Shown here: one piece after another, positions 1-8,024 of the stretch
Numbering within the stretch: position 1 is the stretch's first letter
How the letters are laid out: the number at the start of each line of letters is the position of its first letter
Assembly: GCF_900143625.1 (NCBI RefSeq)
Contig: NZ_FRFF01000114.1
Span: 1-35,266 of the forward strand
Direction: 5' to 3'
DNA length: 35,266 nt
Source of the DNA: Nocardiopsis sp. JB363
Lineage (GTDB): Bacteria > Actinomycetota > Actinomycetes > Streptosporangiales > Streptosporangiaceae
The notes under the pieces: generated by a model
Databases searched by the model: none
What the model saw: the letters and a program-made list of their open reading frames with translations, nothing else
Told to the model about the DNA's origin: nothing
Program-made: the position numbers and the translations under genes

Positions 1-479
1 CCCGGGGGCTGGCCGAGCGGGCGGGGGTGGGGCCCGGGTTGGTCCACTACCACTTCTCCTCGTTGCGCGCCCTGCTCAACGAGGCCGCGTTGCGCACCAT
101 GCGGGCCGTGGTCCACGAGGGGGCCGACCACCTGCCGGGCGCCACGGCGGAGGAAGGTCTTGATCTGCTGCTCAGCTCCCTGGACGCCTACTCCGGTGAC
201 GACCCCACCTCGGTGCTCTTCACGGAGGCCTTCCTGGCCGCCGGGCGCGACGAGGAACTGCACGAAGCCCTCACCCGACTCCTGGCGGACTTTCGCGACC
301 TGCTCACCGACTGGATGCGCGCCATCGGGGTCCCCGACCCCGACACCACCGCCCGGGTCTTCGCCGCGGCCGTGGACGGGCTCATGCTGCACCGCCCGCT
401 GGACCCCTCCCTGACCGCCGAGTCCGTCGTCCCCGTCCTGCGCAGGCTCCTGGCCGGAGCCGTTGAGGAGCAACGATGA
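1..479 (+). CDS. TetR family transcriptional regulator, 5'-truncated by window edge
   Basis: The reading frame is open from the first bases and begins inside the DNA-binding domain: the residues before and at position 27 read GLAERAGVGPGLVHYHF, the helix-turn-helix and following aromatic helix typical of TetR proteins. About 150 residues of the helical ligand-binding/dimerisation domain follow. The GTG at 27 would remove the first half of the helix-turn-helix, so the true start lies outside the window. The stop overlaps the start of the flavin monooxygenase (ATGA at 476-479), so the two are translationally coupled. By family knowledge such a repressor would control itself and the monooxygenase; the effector cannot be read from sequence. 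Confidence 0.9.
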   Translation, partial: RGLAERAGVGPGLVHYHFSSLRALLNEAALRTMRAVVHEGADHLPGATAEEGLDLLLSSLDAYSGDDPTSVLFTEAFLAAGRDEELHEALTRLLADFRDLLTDWMRAIGVPDPDTTARVFAAAVDGLMLHRPLDPSLTAESVVPVLRRLLAGAVEEQR

Positions 480-1720
480 GCACACCGCACACGTCACAAG
501 CACCCCATGTTGTCGTCGCCGGGGCGGGGATCGCCGGACTGGCTCTGGCCCGGCGCCTGGCGCACCACGGCTGGCGGGTCACCGTCGCCGAACGCGCTCC
601 GGGGCCACGCCCGCAGGGCTACATGATCGACTTCTTCGGCCCTGGCTACGACGCGGCGCAGATCATGGGGCTGCTGCCTCGGATCCGGGAACTGGGCCAC
701 GACTTCGACGAGGCCGTCCTGGTGGACGAACGGGGACGACGGCGGGCCTCGATCGGCTTCCGGCGCTTCGCCCAGGCCCTGGGCGGGTCCCTGGTCTCGA
801 TCATGCGCCCCGACCTGGAACTGGCCCTGCGCGAGAACCTGCCCGAGGGCGTGGAACTGATCTACGGCGCCGCGCTGACCGGGGTGGAAGAGCGACCCGA
901 CGGGGTCGAGGTGCGGCTGTCCGACGGCCGTGTCCTGGACGCCGACCTGCTCGCCGGGGCCGACGGCATCCATTCCACCGTGCGGGGCCTGGTCTTCGGG
1001 CCGGAGGAGGACCACCTGCTCCACCTGGGCTTCCACACCGGCGCCTTCGTCTTCGAGGACGCCGATCTGCACGCCGAACTGCGGGGCCGCTTCCTGCTCA
1101 CCGACAGCATGGGCGCCCAGATGGGCTTCTACGGTCTGGCCGGGAACCAGGTGGCGGTCTTCGCCGTGCACCGCACCCAGGAGACCACCCTGCCGAAGGA
1201 TCCCCGAAGGGCTCTGCGCGAGGCCTGCGCGGAGTTGGGATGGCCGGTGACCCGGGCGCTGGAGCGGTGCCCCGAACCCGAGTGGGTCTACTACGACAAC
1301 GTCGCCCAGTCGAGGATGGACGCCTGGTCCAAGGGGCGGGTGGTGCTGCTGGGAGACGCGTGCCAGGCGGTGTCACTGTTGGCCGGCCAGGGCGCATCGA
1401 TGGGTATGGGCGGAGCGTTCGTGCTGGCCGAGGAACTGGATCGGGCGGCCACGGTGTTTGAGGGACTGGAGCGCTACGAGGCGCGGTGGCGGCCGGTCGT
1501 GGCGGAGCGTCAGAGCGCGGCGCGCACCGGTACCTCCTGGTTCTTGCCCGACACCCGGCTACGGCTCCGGCTGCGCCGCCTCATCCTGGGCCTGGCCGCC
1601 CTGCCGGGGGTGGACCGTTGGGTCGCGTCGGCGATGTCGGGCAGGCCCAGCCGGGTGGTCGAGGATCTCGCCGCCACGCCGCTGCCCGAGACGAGCGGGG
1701 GAGCGGCGGGAGGTCGCTAG
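476..1720 (+). CDS. FAD-dependent monooxygenase (TetX / PHBH-like)
   Basis: Predicted 414-aa group A flavoprotein monooxygenase that uses NAD(P)H and O2 to hydroxylate a small organic substrate in the cytoplasm. Visible motifs are the N-terminal Rossmann GAGIAG (residues 16-21) for FAD, the GADGIHS motif near 161-167, and the GRVVLLGDA segment (287-295) whose Gly-Asp contacts the FAD ribityl chain. The length is normal for the class. The ATG overlaps the TGA of the preceding TetR gene by 4 bp, so regulator and enzyme form one unit, an arrangement often seen for drug- or aromatic-inactivating oxygenases. A hairpin follows the stop. Substrate is unknown; tetracycline-like or polyketide aromatics are possible but unproven. 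Confidence 0.9.
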   Translation: MSTPHTSQAPHVVVAGAGIAGLALARRLAHHGWRVTVAERAPGPRPQGYMIDFFGPGYDAAQIMGLLPRIRELGHDFDEAVLVDERGRRRASIGFRRFAQALGGSLVSIMRPDLELALRENLPEGVELIYGAALTGVEERPDGVEVRLSDGRVLDADLLAGADGIHSTVRGLVFGPEEDHLLHLGFHTGAFVFEDADLHAELRGRFLLTDSMGAQMGFYGLAGNQVAVFAVHRTQETTLPKDPRRALREACAELGWPVTRALERCPEPEWVYYDNVAQSRMDAWSKGRVVLLGDACQAVSLLAGQGASMGMGGAFVLAEELDRAATVFEGLERYEARWRPVVAERQSAARTGTSWFLPDTRLRLRLRRLILGLAALPGVDRWVASAMSGRPSRVVEDLAATPLPETSGGAAGGR

Positions 1721-1722
1721 GG

Positions 1723-1750
1723 GGCCGGGGCGGTTCGAAGCGCCCCGGCC
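1723..1750. terminator. Hairpin terminator between convergent genes
   Basis: A perfect 10-bp GC stem (1723-1732 with 1741-1750) closes an 8-nt loop just after the monooxygenase stop and before the stop of the convergent 1765-2100 gene. There is no T-run, as is common in actinomycetes. It could serve both directions. Confidence 0.7.
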
Positions 1751-1764
1751 GTGAGGCCTGAGCC

Positions 1765-2100
1765 TCAGGTGTCGCAGCTTCGGCAGCGGCGTGTGGCGAC
1801 CCGCTTGGTGTTGCCCTTCGTGGCCTGGGCGGGGGTGCTCTCGCCCAGGCGGCGCCACAGGAGCGGGTCGGGGTCGTTGATCCAACCCCACATGGGCGCT
1901 TCGATCTCGGAGTCGGACTGATGTCCGCACCCTGGCCGGTGGGCGATGCCCCTCGGTGAGATGAGGATGGCGCCGCGAGGGAAGCGAGCCTCCTTCGAGG
2001 CGGTTTCAGGGCCTTGCCCGGCCTGGGTGCGGGCCGCACTCACGAGAGCGCACGCGCAGCCGCCCCCGATGGGGAGTTCGCAGAAATCACAGCGTTCCAT
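1765..2100 (-). CDS. Small cysteine-rich (zinc-ribbon-like) protein, unknown function
   Basis: Predicted 111-aa protein. The N-terminus has a CDFCELP-x4-CAC arrangement (Cys at 4, 7, 15, 17) and the C-terminus ends RRCRSCDT, so Cys pairs at both ends could bind zinc. A HRPGCGH motif in the middle adds further His/Cys ligands. No catalytic family is recognised. The frame shows actinomycete coding character, and the gene sits between two hairpins (1723-1750 and 2145-2173), consistent with a single-gene transcript. No strong Shine-Dalgarno precedes the ATG. It might be a small metal-binding or nucleic-acid-binding protein; this is inference only. Confidence 0.6.
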   Translation of the reverse strand: MERCDFCELPIGGGCACALVSAARTQAGQGPETASKEARFPRGAILISPRGIAHRPGCGHQSDSEIEAPMWGWINDPDPLLWRRLGESTPAQATKGNTKRVATRRCRSCDT

Positions 2101-2144
2101 GGTTCGATCATGCCCTGTTCTTGTGACGAATGGGCCTCGCGCGA

Positions 2145-2173
2145 CCTCCCCGGACCGATTCGTTCCGGGGAGG
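2145..2173 (-). terminator. Hairpin after the TetR/MFS operon
   Basis: A perfect 10-bp stem (CCTCCCCGGA at 2145-2154 with TCCGGGGAGG at 2164-2173) and 9-nt loop lies about 75 bp downstream of the TetR stop at 2249, in the direction of that operon and ahead of the next gene. Confidence 0.6.
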
Positions 2174-2248
2174 CGACGAGAATCCCTTGCCAGGAGGGCA
2201 CTCCGCCCCCCTCATCTCGCTGTCTCCCTCTACCATCCCACCCGGAAC

Positions 2249-2833
2249 TCAGTCGGCGGGACGCGGCTCCTCCGGAGCCGCGCAGACCAGAGCACAGGAG
2301 TCGATCGGTTGCTGGACGAGCGGCCCGTACAGGTCCATCACCGCCTCGCGGGAGACTTCGTTGGCGGGGAACATGCCCATGAGCCGGATCCCCTCGGCCA
2401 GACCGATCAACTGGCAGGCGACGGCGCTCACGTAGCGACGGTCGGTCGTGGTGTCCCCGATCAGGTCACCGAAGCGCGTCAGGAGTTGTTGCCGGACCTC
2501 CTCACGGGTGCGGTCGGGGTCGGGTGACTCGCGTACGTGCGAGACGGCCACCAACAGGGGGTCGCGCACGTCGTGTTCGCGCCGGGTGAGGATCTTCTGC
2601 ACCAGCGCGCGCCCGAGTTCGGAGCGGGGCAGATCGAGTTCGGCCAGCGGGATGTCGTTGGGGCCCAGCTCGTTGAACAGCTCCGCCTTGCTGCGGTAGT
2701 GCTTCATCACCAGGGAAGGGGAGACCCCCGCGGTGGTGGCGATGTCGCGGATGGTCACCTCCTGGTAGCCGTGCTCGGCGAAGAGGGATCGCGCGCTGTC
2801 GAGGATGGTGCTTCGACTGTCGGGTCTGCTCAC
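2249..2833 (-). CDS. TetR family repressor of the adjacent MFS pump
   Basis: Predicted 194-aa TetR protein. The N-terminal helix-turn-helix is clear (residues ~10-50, with FAEHGYQEVTIRDIATTAGV then a KHYRSKAELF helix), followed by a helical ligand-binding domain. The start is a GTG whose bases overlap the TGA of the upstream MFS gene (2830-2833), so it is the second gene of the pump operon and is translationally coupled. This supports drug-responsive feedback: the repressor binds the palindromes at 4363-4405 and is released by a pump substrate. Family and coupling are seen; the operator assignment is inferred. Confidence 0.92.
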   Translation of the reverse strand: MSRPDSRSTILDSARSLFAEHGYQEVTIRDIATTAGVSPSLVMKHYRSKAELFNELGPNDIPLAELDLPRSELGRALVQKILTRREHDVRDPLLVAVSHVRESPDPDRTREEVRQQLLTRFGDLIGDTTTDRRYVSAVACQLIGLAEGIRLMGMFPANEVSREAVMDLYGPLVQQPIDSCALVCAAPEEPRPAD

Positions 2834-4299
2834 GACTCCACCTTCTCCTGGACCTCCTTGACGACCTCGCGTGCCGGGGCGGGCCCGGCGACGATTCCAT
2901 CATCGTCCATCTCGCCGGGTCGGCGAGCCGGGATGATGGCCCCGAACAGCACGCCGGCCACGCACACGGCCATGCCGAGGGAGTTGGCCGTGAATATGGC
3001 CTGAGCGGACGGGAACACCGCGCCGTTCACGGTCACGGTCAGCGAAGCGAAGACCAACGCCGTCACGGCGCTGCCGCTGGAGGTGCCCATCGAGCGGACC
3101 AGGGCGTTGACACCGTTGGCCGACGCGGTCTCGCTGCGGGGCGAGGACGCCATGACCAGGGCGGGCATGGCGGCGAACGCGATGGCGCTGCCCACGCTGA
3201 CGACCATGTTGCCCAGCATGATCTCCCAGATGGCGTCGTTGTTGAACATCCGCCACAGGTAGGTCAGGCCCATCACCACACCGCCGGTCAGCAGCACGGT
3301 CTTTCCGCCCCAGCGATTGAGCATGCGGGCGGAGATCGGCGAGAAGACGAGCATCATCAGACCGCCCGGCACCATCACCAACCCGGCGACGGCCACGGGC
3401 AGGGCCATTCCGTACCCGGTCTCGGTGGGGACCTGGAGTTCCTGGGTGGTGACCAGGCTGTTCAGGAACATCGCGAACCCGACGAAGTACGAGGAGATGT
3501 TGGTGAAAAGGACGGGCCGACGGAAGGCGGTGCGCAGGTTCACCATGGGTTCGCGCATGCGCAGCTGGAGGGGGACCCAGATCGCCAGGCACACGAGGGA
3601 GAGCGTGGTCAGGCCGATGACCTCGCCGCTGGTCCAACCCCACGACGCACCCTTGGACAGGGGGACCAGGAGACCGACCAGGACGACGGTGAGCAGCAGC
3701 GCGCCGACGACGTCGAAGCGTCCGGGGAAGCGCTGGGTGGACTCGTCGAGGGTCAGCGGGATGGCGATGAGGAAGATCGCGCCGACCAGGGCGGTGAACC
3801 AGAACAGCGAGGTCCAGCCGAACGCGCTGTAGAGCACACCGGACAGCGGCAGGCCCAGGGCCGCGCCGATACCGAGTGTGGCGCTCATCAGGGCGATGCC
3901 CCCGGCGAGCTTCTCCCGGGGCAGCTGGTCGCGCATGATGCTCATGCCCACGGGGATGAGGGAGGCGCCGAAGCCCTGCATGGCGCGGCCGACGATCATC
4001 GCCGGGAAGTTCCCGCCGAGCGCCGCGATGAGCGAGCCGACGGTCATGACCCCCAGGGCCACCAGCAGCATTCTGCGCTTGCCGTACATGTCGGCCATGC
4101 GGGAGACGATCGGGGTGGCCACGGCCCCGGTGAGCAGGGTCGCGGTGACCAGCCAGGACGCGTCGTCGGCGGATACGTCGAGGATCTCGGGCAGGTCCGG
4201 CAGCAGCGGGATGACGAGTGTCTGCTGGAGGGAGACGACCATGCCACAGAAGGTGAGGATCCCCATGGTGGCCCAAGAGGGCACACGCAGGACGGACAT
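2830..4299 (-). CDS. MFS drug efflux transporter, DHA2-like (probably 14 TM)
   Basis: Predicted 489-aa proton-coupled exporter of the inner membrane. The sequence is almost entirely hydrophobic helices. Motif A appears as SRMADMYGKRR (residues ~66-76, loop 2-3) and a motif-C-like GIGAALGLPLSG in TM5 (~143-154), the antiporter signature. Length and hydrophobic pattern fit the 14-helix DHA2 subfamily. The ATG has a GGAG Shine-Dalgarno (4308-4311) at suitable spacing. The gene is first in an operon with its TetR repressor; the operator palindromes lie 64-106 bp upstream. Substrate is unknown. Confidence 0.93.
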   Translation of the reverse strand: MSVLRVPSWATMGILTFCGMVVSLQQTLVIPLLPDLPEILDVSADDASWLVTATLLTGAVATPIVSRMADMYGKRRMLLVALGVMTVGSLIAALGGNFPAMIVGRAMQGFGASLIPVGMSIMRDQLPREKLAGGIALMSATLGIGAALGLPLSGVLYSAFGWTSLFWFTALVGAIFLIAIPLTLDESTQRFPGRFDVVGALLLTVVLVGLLVPLSKGASWGWTSGEVIGLTTLSLVCLAIWVPLQLRMREPMVNLRTAFRRPVLFTNISSYFVGFAMFLNSLVTTQELQVPTETGYGMALPVAVAGLVMVPGGLMMLVFSPISARMLNRWGGKTVLLTGGVVMGLTYLWRMFNNDAIWEIMLGNMVVSVGSAIAFAAMPALVMASSPRSETASANGVNALVRSMGTSSGSAVTALVFASLTVTVNGAVFPSAQAIFTANSLGMAVCVAGVLFGAIIPARRPGEMDDDGIVAGPAPAREVVKEVQEKVES

Positions 4300-4362
4300 A
4301 CTTCGAACTCCAAGGCGGCGAATGGGTGCGGCGGGCGTGGGGGAGACGGGCGCACGAGAAAA

Positions 4363-4405
4363 GGGGTGAACGGATGTTCACCCCCTTGAGTGAACACCCG
4401 TTCAC
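4363..4405 (-). promoter_or_regulatory. Double TetR-type operator upstream of MFS pump
   Basis: Two palindromes of identical half-site design, GTGAAC-N4-GTTCAC, lie at 4366-4381 (spacer GGAT; arms extend to 9 bp, 4363-4384) and 4390-4405 (spacer ACCC). Their centres are 24 bp apart, and the whole block is itself an imperfect inverted repeat. The position 64-106 bp upstream of the pump ATG fits an operator overlapping the promoter. Likely bound by the TetR protein encoded at 2249-2833. Confidence 0.8.
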
Positions 4406-4508
4406 CCCGCTGGGTCAAACGACTTACGCCCACTGGGACCAAGGTCACGCCAAAGCCGAAGCCGAGGTCAGGGCCGAGATCAGGGCCAGGACCGGCGCTG
4501 AATCCGCC

Positions 4509-4541
4509 GCGCCGAACCCGCGCCGAACCCGCGCCGAACCC
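4509..4541. repeat. Three perfect 11-bp tandem repeats
   Basis: The unit GCGCCGAACCC occurs three times head to tail (4509-4519, 4520-4530, 4531-4541) in the gap between the operator block and the 3' end of the NmrA-like gene. No coding role is evident. Confidence 0.85.
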
Positions 4542-4581
4542 GCGTCAGGGCCATCGCTGAGGCCACGGTCCCTTCGCGGGC

Positions 4582-5472
4582 TCAGAACAGGGGACGAAGG
4601 TGCGTGTGCGCCCAGGCGGCGAGCGTGGTCGGAGTCGTGGTGAGGACGTCGCGTTCCTGCTCCGGCACGAAGCCCTCGCGCAGACCGGCCGCCATGCCGA
4701 CGACGCCCTCGACCTGACCGGCGCTCAAACCGACGGACCGCAGTCCGGCGCGCACGTCGTCGTCCGGAACCCGATCGGCGCGCACCTCACGGCCCAGGAC
4801 CGAACCCAGGACCTCCGCCACCCGCGAGAAGCTCAGGTCCTCGGGACCGTGCACCGCCTGCACCTGACGGCCCGACCAGCCGCCCGCGAGGAGCCTGGCG
4901 GCCGCGACCTCACCGATGTCGCGGGGATCGACCCAGGGCATCGCGAAGTCGAGCGGCCACAGGGTGGGAAGGACGCCCTCGCGCAGTGAGTCCAGTTCCA
5001 TGAGCAGGTTGGTGAAGAAGTAGCCGCAACGCAGGTGCAGCACGTTGGCCCCGGTGGCGTCCAAGGCCCGCTCGGTCCGGGCGAGCCCGTCGATCTCACC
5101 GGCCCCGTGCCGTTTCTCCGCGCCCACGCTGCTGAGGAACACGGTGTGCCCGATGCCGTTCTCCTCGACCGCCCGGGCCGCGTTGGCGCCCATGCGGGCG
5201 TGGCCGGTGATCGGGTCGTCGCCGGTGGTGGGCGGGTCCACCCAGAAGAGGCGGTCGGCGCCCCGGGTCGCGCGCAGGACGGTGTCGACGTCCCCCTGGT
5301 CGCCTCGCACCGTGTCCACCCGCTCCCGGACGGCCGGGTCGAGGCGGTCCGGGTCGCGTAGCAGCAGGGTGGGGCGTACCCCCGCCCGCAACAACAGCCG
5401 CAGGACCCGCGAGCCCACGTTGCCGGTGGGTGTGGTGACGACGATCTTGTCGGGTGTGTGTTCGTGTGCCAT
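4582..5472 (-). CDS. NmrA-like NAD(P)-binding oxidoreductase
   Basis: Predicted 296-aa atypical short-chain dehydrogenase of the NmrA/SDR_a5 type (NAD(P)H-azoreductase or redox-sensor-like). The N-terminus has a Rossmann strand and glycine motif (IVVTTPTGNVGSRVL, residues ~10-24), then LLRDPDRLD (cofactor 2'-phosphate region), a FLSSVGAEK strand, and the family's PWVDPRDIGEVAA segment (~175-187). There is no Tyr-x3-Lys catalytic pair in the usual position, as is typical of this subgroup. No Shine-Dalgarno precedes the ATG, so translation may be leaderless. A long palindrome lies 68-109 bp upstream. Substrate is unknown. Confidence 0.88.
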   Translation of the reverse strand: MAHEHTPDKIVVTTPTGNVGSRVLRLLLRAGVRPTLLLRDPDRLDPAVRERVDTVRGDQGDVDTVLRATRGADRLFWVDPPTTGDDPITGHARMGANAARAVEENGIGHTVFLSSVGAEKRHGAGEIDGLARTERALDATGANVLHLRCGYFFTNLLMELDSLREGVLPTLWPLDFAMPWVDPRDIGEVAAARLLAGGWSGRQVQAVHGPEDLSFSRVAEVLGSVLGREVRADRVPDDDVRAGLRSVGLSAGQVEGVVGMAAGLREGFVPEQERDVLTTTPTTLAAWAHTHLRPLF

Positions 5473-5539
5473 GGCCGGACGCTACAAACGGAAGCGGTCG
5501 ATTCCTGTCCGCCACTCTTGGCCCGAAGCCGGCGATCGC

Positions 5540-5581
5540 GTACCCGTGGTCGAGTCCGACACCGAGGTCGACCACGGGTAC
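5540..5581. promoter_or_regulatory. 14-bp-arm palindrome upstream of NmrA-like gene
   Basis: Perfect inverted repeat with arms GTACCCGTGGTCGA (5540-5553) and its complement (5568-5581) and a 14-nt spacer. It lies between the stop of the 501-aa gene (5673) and the start of the NmrA-like gene (5472). It could be the terminator of the upstream gene or an operator; the long spacer and moderate GC leave both open. Confidence 0.5.
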
Positions 5582-5672
5582 ACGATCGGCGCGAACGAAG
5601 CGCGCCGGAGTGTGAGGGCCGCGGTGTGGGGGCCGCGGCTCCCGTCCTCGCGCTGGACCCGACCGGAGCGGT

Positions 5673-7178
5673 TCAGGCCCGGCTGCGGGCCTTGTAGGCC
5701 GCGCGGCGGGCCGCTTTGGCGACCTTGCGGTCCGGGTGCAGCCGGCCCACCGCGTCGAGTACCGGCAGGGTCTGCGGGTGCTCGCCCCGCCACACCTCAC
5801 CGGAGCCCTGGAACAGCAGCCGGCTGAAGGGCAGGCTCCGGCCGGCGCCCTCGCTCTCCAACGCGCCGGCCAGAGCGGCCTCTCCCGCGTGCAACAACCC
5901 CGCCGCGGAGTCGATCGTGAACCAGAGCCCGTGCGAGCCGAGCACCTCCTCGACCTCCCCTTCGGGAAGGTCTTGGGCGCCGATCAGGGTGCTCGCCGCG
6001 AGACCGGCCACGGTGGGCCGATCGGAGCCGAGCAGGACACGCACCGGCGGCAGGGCGGGCCCGCCCAACCCCCGCAGGAGCTCGGAGGCGACGATGCGAC
6101 GGATCGCCCCGTCCCCCGTGGGCTCGGCGCACGCCTCGGCGATCTCCGTCACCGCGTCCTCCACCGAGCGAAGGGCGGCCCAGGCTTCGATCTCTCTCAC
6201 CCGAACCTCGCGAGGGAGCTCGCGCAGGGTGTCCAGGAACTCGACGGCTCCGGCCCGGGCCAGACCGCCGAGCATGGGTGCCTCGATCCCCTCCGCCAGG
6301 AACATCCGCCGTACCCCGTACCGGCCGAGCGGGGTGAGTGACGCCGCGCAGTCGATCTCCGCGTCCCGGAGGTGGGAACCCGACTCATCGAGGGTCAAGG
6401 AGTAGAAGGCGAGCAGCCCCTTTTCGGGGGCGAACTCCTCTCGGACCTCCTCGACGGTGCGGTCGATCAGCCGGATTCCACCGCTCGGGATGATTCCGCG
6501 GGCGGTCTGGTACAGGGTCACGAACGCCATGCGCCGCGAGTGCTCGATCAGCTCCCCGGATGATTTCGCCAACTGGCCACCGGGTCGGGCCAGCTCCTCG
6601 ATGACGGCCTCGACCAGAGTCGACAGGGAGAGCTCCGCGTCGTCGGGCTTCGCGTACAGCTCGTCCAACAGATCACGGATCAGGCCGGAGCCGAATCCGC
6701 CGACGTCGAACAGGTCCTCTGTATTGGGGTCACCGGCGATGGCCCGGTCGAACAGGATCACCCACGCTTCCAGGGTCCGTTCCGGGGACAGCCCCTCCCG
6801 GAGCTCGGCGTGGGCCCGGGCCCACCCCGAGCCGACCTCGATCAGGTTCAGGTCCACCGCGGTGCGCCAGAGCGCCAGGAACTCGGGAAGGTCCCGGGCG
6901 GCGCGCAGCCGCTTCAGCTTCTCCGCGCGCGCGGCGGTCTTTTTCTCCGTGGCACCCGGCCACAGGTCCAGGTCGGTCGCCATCGCCCTGATGTCGTCCG
7001 GCCGAGGCATGCCCGTTCCCGTCACCTTTCGCGCGGAGGTGAACCAGCCGGCCAGCGCCAGCAGTTCACGGAGGGGCCAGGTGTCGCGGGCAGCACGCGC
7101 CAGTTCCTCCTCCGGCGGTAGGGCCACCGGCCGTACCCGTGCCCGCTCCGCCGGCTCCGTGGTCCCCTGACGCGCCAA
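5673..7178 (-). CDS. Conserved-looking hypothetical protein (501 aa)
   Basis: Predicted 501-aa soluble, mostly helical, acidic protein with no signal peptide, membrane segment or recognised catalytic motif. The start is a TTG (complement of 7176-7178) chosen because GGGGAG (7184-7189) sits 5 nt upstream; no ATG competes in this position. Notable pieces are the N-terminal LPPEEELARAARDTWPLREL segment, a Lys/Arg-rich stretch (ATEKKTAARAEKLKRL) near residue 80, and a basic tail ending YKARSRA. The many short helices in the C-terminal half might form a HEAT-like solenoid, but that is a guess. No function is assigned. Confidence 0.75.
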   Translation of the reverse strand: MARQGTTEPAERARVRPVALPPEEELARAARDTWPLRELLALAGWFTSARKVTGTGMPRPDDIRAMATDLDLWPGATEKKTAARAEKLKRLRAARDLPEFLALWRTAVDLNLIEVGSGWARAHAELREGLSPERTLEAWVILFDRAIAGDPNTEDLFDVGGFGSGLIRDLLDELYAKPDDAELSLSTLVEAVIEELARPGGQLAKSSGELIEHSRRMAFVTLYQTARGIIPSGGIRLIDRTVEEVREEFAPEKGLLAFYSLTLDESGSHLRDAEIDCAASLTPLGRYGVRRMFLAEGIEAPMLGGLARAGAVEFLDTLRELPREVRVREIEAWAALRSVEDAVTEIAEACAEPTGDGAIRRIVASELLRGLGGPALPPVRVLLGSDRPTVAGLAASTLIGAQDLPEGEVEEVLGSHGLWFTIDSAAGLLHAGEAALAGALESEGAGRSLPFSRLLFQGSGEVWRGEHPQTLPVLDAVGRLHPDRKVAKAARRAAYKARSRA

Positions 7179-7493
7179 TGTCGCTCCCCGTTGTCGGATT
7201 CCTACGTTCGGTACCCACTTCTATCGGTCGGAGCGCCGTGGCGTGGGCGTTTCCGAACACAGGGGCGAGTCGCTTCGGTTGGTGGACCCGCCCAGAGACC
7301 CCCGTGCTCGACAGCGGAGGGGAGTGTTGGTCTTCCCGTCTCCCGGTGACTCCTGGATCCGGGCCGACCCCTTCCACGACGAAGGGCCTCCGGGCCTTCA
7401 GGTGTCGATCTCGAAAATCCGCACCTGCGACCGGAGGCCCTCCTTTTCTGTCACATCATCGTCGGGCCATACCCACCCTGGTCATCGGTGCGT
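7179..7493. other. Intergenic gap, no gene supported
   Basis: This stretch separates the TTG start of the 501-aa gene from the stop of the ricin-like gene. Short frames exist but none has a credible start and protein. Its main feature is the long hairpin at 7383-7441. Confidence 0.6.
7383..7441. terminator. Long stem-loop downstream of the ricin-lectin-like gene
   Basis: AGGGCCTCCGG (7383-7393) pairs perfectly with 7431-7441. A second inner pairing (AGGTG at 7400-7404 with CACCT at 7422-7426) lengthens the stem. A CCTTTT run follows on the + strand. It lies 53 bp past the stop of the minus-strand secreted protein and may terminate it. Confidence 0.5.
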
Positions 7494-8024
7494 CTAGATG
7501 TGATTGAAATGCCACCTGAAGTCAGGGTTGGCCGAGTTGCGGTAGCCGAGCTTGAGGAAGGATCCGTTCCATTCCGGATTCTCCAGGGTGACGCCGAGTT
7601 GGGTGTTCTTCACGGGGATGATCTGGTGCGCGCCATCTCCGGTGTCCGATACGTGCCAGCGTTGTTCGTCCCGGTTGTTGCAGTTGTTCTGCTCGACCCG
7701 CTGGTTCGCGGTGGTGTTGCCGTCGTGAGGTTGCATGCAAAGACCGCTGCGCAGATTGCGAATCTCGTAGGAGGACGTTCCCGAGCTGTGCCCGGCATAG
7801 GTGACGTCCCACTGCATTCCCACGTGGTCGACCGGCCATACACGGATGTCGGTGCGTGCGGTGGACCCTCCGTACGGGACCATCTCGGCCCCGTTCCTTT
7901 CGAAGGCGATGCGGTAGTCACCAGGGGCGACGCTGGCGGACGCGGGCGCCGGGGCGGCGAGCAGCAACCCGACTGCCGTGGCGCAGGCGGTTGCCACGGA
8001 GAGCACTTTGCGGTGAATCGCCAT
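7494..8024 (-). CDS. Secreted ricin-type beta-trefoil lectin-like protein
   Basis: Predicted 176-aa exported protein. The N-terminus is a Sec signal peptide (MAIHRK, hydrophobic core to ~25, cleavage after ASA near residue 30). The mature part contains the ricin/RICIN-type pattern: SGLCMQPHDGNTTANQRVEQNNC, then EQRWHV (a QxW-type motif), and a closing FRWHF. The length fits about one trefoil domain. A likely role is carbohydrate binding outside the cell; no catalytic domain is attached. AAGGAAA lies just ahead of the ATG as Shine-Dalgarno. The gene is alone, with a hairpin after it and an AT-richer gap before it. Confidence 0.8.
   Translation of the reverse strand: MAIHRKVLSVATACATAVGLLLAAPAPASASVAPGDYRIAFERNGAEMVPYGGSTARTDIRVWPVDHVGMQWDVTYAGHSSGTSSYEIRNLRSGLCMQPHDGNTTANQRVEQNNCNNRDEQRWHVSDTGDGAHQIIPVKNTQLGVTLENPEWNGSFLKLGYRNSANPDFRWHFNHI

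Noticed and set aside
463..1461. 332-codon plus-strand frame over the monooxygenase
   Set aside because: Low-complexity Arg/Gly translation in the wrong frame; the frame from 476 carries all FAD motifs.
4509..4541. Tandem 11-bp repeats as a CRISPR-like or iteron array
   Set aside because: Units are contiguous without spacers, only three copies, and there is no replication or cas gene nearby.
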